Assembly: GCA_029243025.1 (NCBI GenBank)
Contig: JAQWSU010000002.1
Coordinates: forward strand, 124,001-188,000
DNA from: Pirellulaceae bacterium
GTDB taxonomy: Bacteria; Planctomycetota; Planctomycetia; Pirellulales; Pirellulaceae
Length of the DNA: 64,000 bases
Direction: 5' to 3'
Shown: piece after piece, positions 61,518-64,000 of the stretch
Layout: every line of letters begins with the position of its first letter
Numbering within the stretch: position 1 is the stretch's first letter
Notes under the pieces: model-generated
Told to the model about the DNA's origin: nothing
Seen by the model: the letters and a program-made list of their open reading frames with translations, nothing else
Databases searched by the model: none
Position numbers and translations under genes: made by a program

Positions 61518-63617
61518 TTATTCGTCTTCTTCTTCTTCCTGCATCTTGGCTTTCGCCAAGATGTCTTGCTGAACGTTGGGAGGTACCACATCGTAGTGGT
61601 CGAATTCCATCGTGTAACTGCCCTGCCCGCCCGTCATACTTGAAAGGCTACGAGCATAGGTTGTGACCTCGGCGAGTGGAACTTCCGCGTGGACCGTTTG
61701 GAGATTCCCTCCGGCCGCATCGCTGCCAAGCACTCGTCCTCGCCGTCCTGACATGTCACTGTAAACGTCCCCCACATGGTCTTCTGGGACTGTGATCGCC
61801 ATTTTTACGACCGGTTCCAGTAGGCTGGGCTTGGACTCTTGGAATATGTTCCGGAATGCCATGGAGGCCGCCATTTTGAAGGCCGTTTCCGAACTGTCCA
61901 CAGGGTGATGTTTTCCAAAGTGGACTTCGATGCAGACATCCTGCACGTTGTATCCCGCGATGACACCCCGTTCCATGCGTTCATGAAAACCTTTGGCAAT
62001 GGCTGGCATGAAGTTACCGGGAATCACGCCACCGACGACCGAGTCGACCCACAAGAAATTGTTTTTCTCGTTGTAGTGATAATCTTTGAGTTGCGGAAAT
62101 CGATCCTTGGTGATGTATTCCTCGAGATTCACGTCACGAGGGAGCGGCCACATTCGAATGTGCACTTCACCAAACTGTCCCCGGCCTCCTGATTGCTTCT
62201 TATGACGGTAGCTACCTGCTGAATCGGCCTGAATTGTTTCGCGATAGGGTATTTTAGGTTCTTTGGTTTCGACTTCTAGCTTGTCCCGTCGGGACAAACG
62301 TTCTTGGATGACCGACAAGTGTAGTTCACTCATACCCGTCATCACCAACTCTTTCGTCTGACCACCACGGTCCAGGTGGAAGGTTGGATCTTCTTCGACA
62401 ACTTTATTGAGTGCACCAGATAACTTGGTTTCGTCGCCGCGACTCTTGGGGCTCACCGCAAGTCCGACCATTGGCATGGGGAAGCTGATTTCCGAAATTT
62501 CGAATTCACCGATCATTGCCCCCGTATGCAGATCATCCATTTTTGCAACGGCCACAATGTCCCCCGGGCCGGCACTGTCGACGGGAGCCGTTTCGGATGC
62601 TTGGACTTTCAATAACTGTCCAATCTTCACTCCTTTACGCGCTGAGGACGCGGGGACTGTCTCATCTTTTTTAAGCGTACCGCTGAAGATCCGAATGAAG
62701 CTGAGTTTTTGTACGAACGGGTCGATACGCGTTTTGAAGACTTGCCCGACCAGAGGCCCGTCCGGATCGCAGCTGAGCTCGATTTCTTCTCCATCTTTCA
62801 GGGCCGTTCTGGCAACGTCAGCTGGAGACAAGCAGCACATGTTAATCGCGTCAAGCATTTCCGAGACGCCGATGTCCATTTTGCCGGAACAGCAAAGAAT
62901 CGGGACCAAGGAGCCCTCCCCGACAGCTTGCACAATCAAACGCGACAGCTCCTCCTCCGTGGGTTGGGTGCCCTCAAAGTAACGTTCCATCACCTCCTCG
63001 TCGACCTCGATGATCGACTCAATCAGCGGTTCACGAATTTCATCGGGATCGACTAACGCGCCGCTGGCGTCACCGACTGGCTTCAGGGTATTCACGACTC
63101 CCTTTAGCTGATCTCCCAGACCGATGGGAATCGTGAGCAATGCACATTTCGTTCCCCACAATTTCTGAATGCTGCTGATCAGGCCGGGAAAATCAATGTT
63201 CTCATCGTCCAGCTTATTAATGATGATGACGCGGCCCAATTTCGCTTTGCCAGCTTCATCAAATACTCGGCGCGTGTTGACTTCGATACCTGAGTGAGCG
63301 TTGATAACGATGGCCGCGTTGTCGACACCACGCAAAGCCCCGATCGTTTGCCCAATGAAATCGGGATAACCGGGGGTGTCGATCGCGTTATATTCTTTTC
63401 CGTCATGAGTGAAATGGACGACGGACGCCTCGACCGTGTATTTGTGGGTCTTTTCTTCGGCATCGAAGTCGCAAATGCTGGTTCCGTCGTCGACACTTGG
63501 CTGGCCGCTGACGGCGCCGGACTTGATCAAAATCTTGTCGACCAGAGTGGTCTTTCCAGCTGATCCATGACCGCAAAATGCAACGTTTCGAATGTCCGCG
63601 ACTTTTGCTTTCGCCAT
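61518..63617 (-). CDS. EF-G-like translation factor GTPase (fusA2 type)
   Basis: 699-residue five-domain GTPase of the EF-G family. G1 is GHGSAGKTTL (16-25, K22), in contrast to the usual GHVDAGKTT; G3 is DTPGYPDF, where typical EF-G has DTPGHVDF; G4 is NKLD. Switch I lacks the canonical RGITI. Domain IV carries the conserved SGGRGQFGEVHI-like 'SGGRGQFGEVHI' and domain V LGSDAAGGNLQTVHAEVPLAE. It ends in an acidic tail (EEEEDE). These features mark the EF-G paralogue group (EF-G2-like), which may act in ribosome rescue, recycling or stress rather than normal translocation. AAGGA lies seven bases before ATG 63617. Confidence 0.9.
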   Translation of the reverse strand: MAKAKVADIRNVAFCGHGSAGKTTLVDKILIKSGAVSGQPSVDDGTSICDFDAEEKTHKYTVEASVVHFTHDGKEYNAIDTPGYPDFIGQTIGALRGVDNAAIVINAHSGIEVNTRRVFDEAGKAKLGRVIIINKLDDENIDFPGLISSIQKLWGTKCALLTIPIGLGDQLKGVVNTLKPVGDASGALVDPDEIREPLIESIIEVDEEVMERYFEGTQPTEEELSRLIVQAVGEGSLVPILCCSGKMDIGVSEMLDAINMCCLSPADVARTALKDGEEIELSCDPDGPLVGQVFKTRIDPFVQKLSFIRIFSGTLKKDETVPASSARKGVKIGQLLKVQASETAPVDSAGPGDIVAVAKMDDLHTGAMIGEFEISEISFPMPMVGLAVSPKSRGDETKLSGALNKVVEEDPTFHLDRGGQTKELVMTGMSELHLSVIQERLSRRDKLEVETKEPKIPYRETIQADSAGSYRHKKQSGGRGQFGEVHIRMWPLPRDVNLEEYITKDRFPQLKDYHYNEKNNFLWVDSVVGGVIPGNFMPAIAKGFHERMERGVIAGYNVQDVCIEVHFGKHHPVDSSETAFKMAASMAFRNIFQESKPSLLEPVVKMAITVPEDHVGDVYSDMSGRRGRVLGSDAAGGNLQTVHAEVPLAEVTTYARSLSSMTGGQGSYTMEFDHYDVVPPNVQQDILAKAKMQEEEEDE

Positions 63618-63864
63618 GCCAATGTCCTTATCTATTTAACGTTGAGTTATTTTAAAGATTTATCGACGCGTCGGACGGCCCCGTCTCGTGTTGGGACGCA
63701 GCAGGTTACCTCATTTGCTCCTGCCCGATGCCTTGCCGCAAAATGCATCCGGATCGGAAGGCCCACACGCGAACAACCGTACGATGGGCTTAGCTTTGGC
63801 ACAGAAACATCAGGAAAACGAGCAATATCGCACAGAAAATGGGCACTGACAAGTAGCGGAGGCC

Positions 63865-64000
63865 CTAAGGGAGTTCGGCAAAGTTTTGCAGAATCTGCAA
63901 GCCCTGCCGCTGGCTTTTTTCGGGGTGAAATTGCGTGGCGAAAAGATTGTCACGCCAAATCATCGAACAGAAGGGACTTCCGTAATCAGTTTCGACGGCA
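63865..64000 (-). CDS. hisH: Imidazole glycerol phosphate synthase subunit HisH, 3' end only
   Basis: Partial gene running off the right edge; only the last 44 codons are present. The translation contains TDYG...[18 protein letters not shown] and ends [12 protein letters not shown], the conserved C-terminus of HisH. This carries the catalytic His and Glu of the glutaminase triad (in QFHPEKS); the cysteine lies outside the window. HisH releases ammonia for HisF in histidine biosynthesis. Confidence 0.85.
   Translation of the reverse strand, partial: AVETDYGSPFCSMIWRDNLFATQFHPEKSQRQGLQILQNFAELP

Overview
The window looks like chromosomal DNA of a planctomycete, most likely of the Pirellula/Rhodopirellula group. 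The signs are a planctomycete-type cytochrome c domain (PSCyt1) behind EF-hands, a Tat-exported Gfo/Idh/MocA oxidoreductase, a very large secreted subtilase whose N-terminus resembles the 'LEPR/LEDR..LLA' leader of planctomycete surface proteins, a DUF4912 protein, and the loose housekeeping operons typical of the phylum. This is inference from families; no rRNA or tRNA gene was recognised that would settle the taxonomy.

Layout. 0.2-1.9 kb: ammonium transporter gene behind a consensus sigma-54 promoter. 2.1-6.8 kb (minus): UbiA-type prenyltransferase, TIM-barrel isomerase-like protein and a three-gene ABC-2 exporter. 7.0-11.5 kb (plus): ispF, cysS, ruvC, ruvA, ruvB. 11.5-15.3 kb (plus): rpmF-fabD-fabG-acpP-fabF, ribosomal protein L32 plus fatty-acid synthesis, without plsX and fabH. 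15.5-21 kb: EF-hand/PSCyt1 protein, Gfo/Idh oxidoreductase, DUF3050 protein, Kef-type antiporter with CBS domains. 21.5-36.6 kb: exopolysaccharide locus (two glycosyltransferases, methyltransferase, Wzy-like polymerase, Wzx-like flippase, Wzy_C/TPR protein, Wzc-type BY-kinase) with a subtilase carrying eight exact-length 47-residue repeats in the middle. 37-41 kb: zinc-ribbon genes, LarE, DUF4912 protein. 41.2-48.8 kb (minus): Mrp/Mnh/Mbh-type cation antiporter operon, order E-F-G-MbhD/E-B-C-D-D-small-D. 49.2-57.4 kb (plus): complete F-type ATP synthase operon. 57.5-64 kb: YfhO-like membrane protein, serine acetyltransferase, EF-G-like GTPase, and the 3' end of hisH at the window edge.

How the genes work together. 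The Mrp-like antiporter and the ATP synthase operons are divergent and share one roughly 400-bp control region, so the ion-circuit machinery sits in one 16-kb block. The c-subunit lacks visible sodium ligands, so the synthase is probably proton-driven, while the Mrp complex would exchange Na+ for H+. RuvA, RuvB and RuvC form the Holliday-junction resolvasome. FabD, FabG, AcpP and FabF carry out acyl loading, ketoreduction and elongation. The polysaccharide locus holds a Wzx/Wzy-style pathway with a BY-kinase co-polymerase.

Most notable for follow-up: the in-frame run of a zinc-ribbon membrane protein into LarE (with LarE's own start fixed by the cysteine at residue 176); the 8 x 141 bp repeat array; the three-subunit Mrp variant; and His-rich segments, each coded by 15-bp tandem repeats, in one Mrp subunit and in the ATP synthase b subunit.
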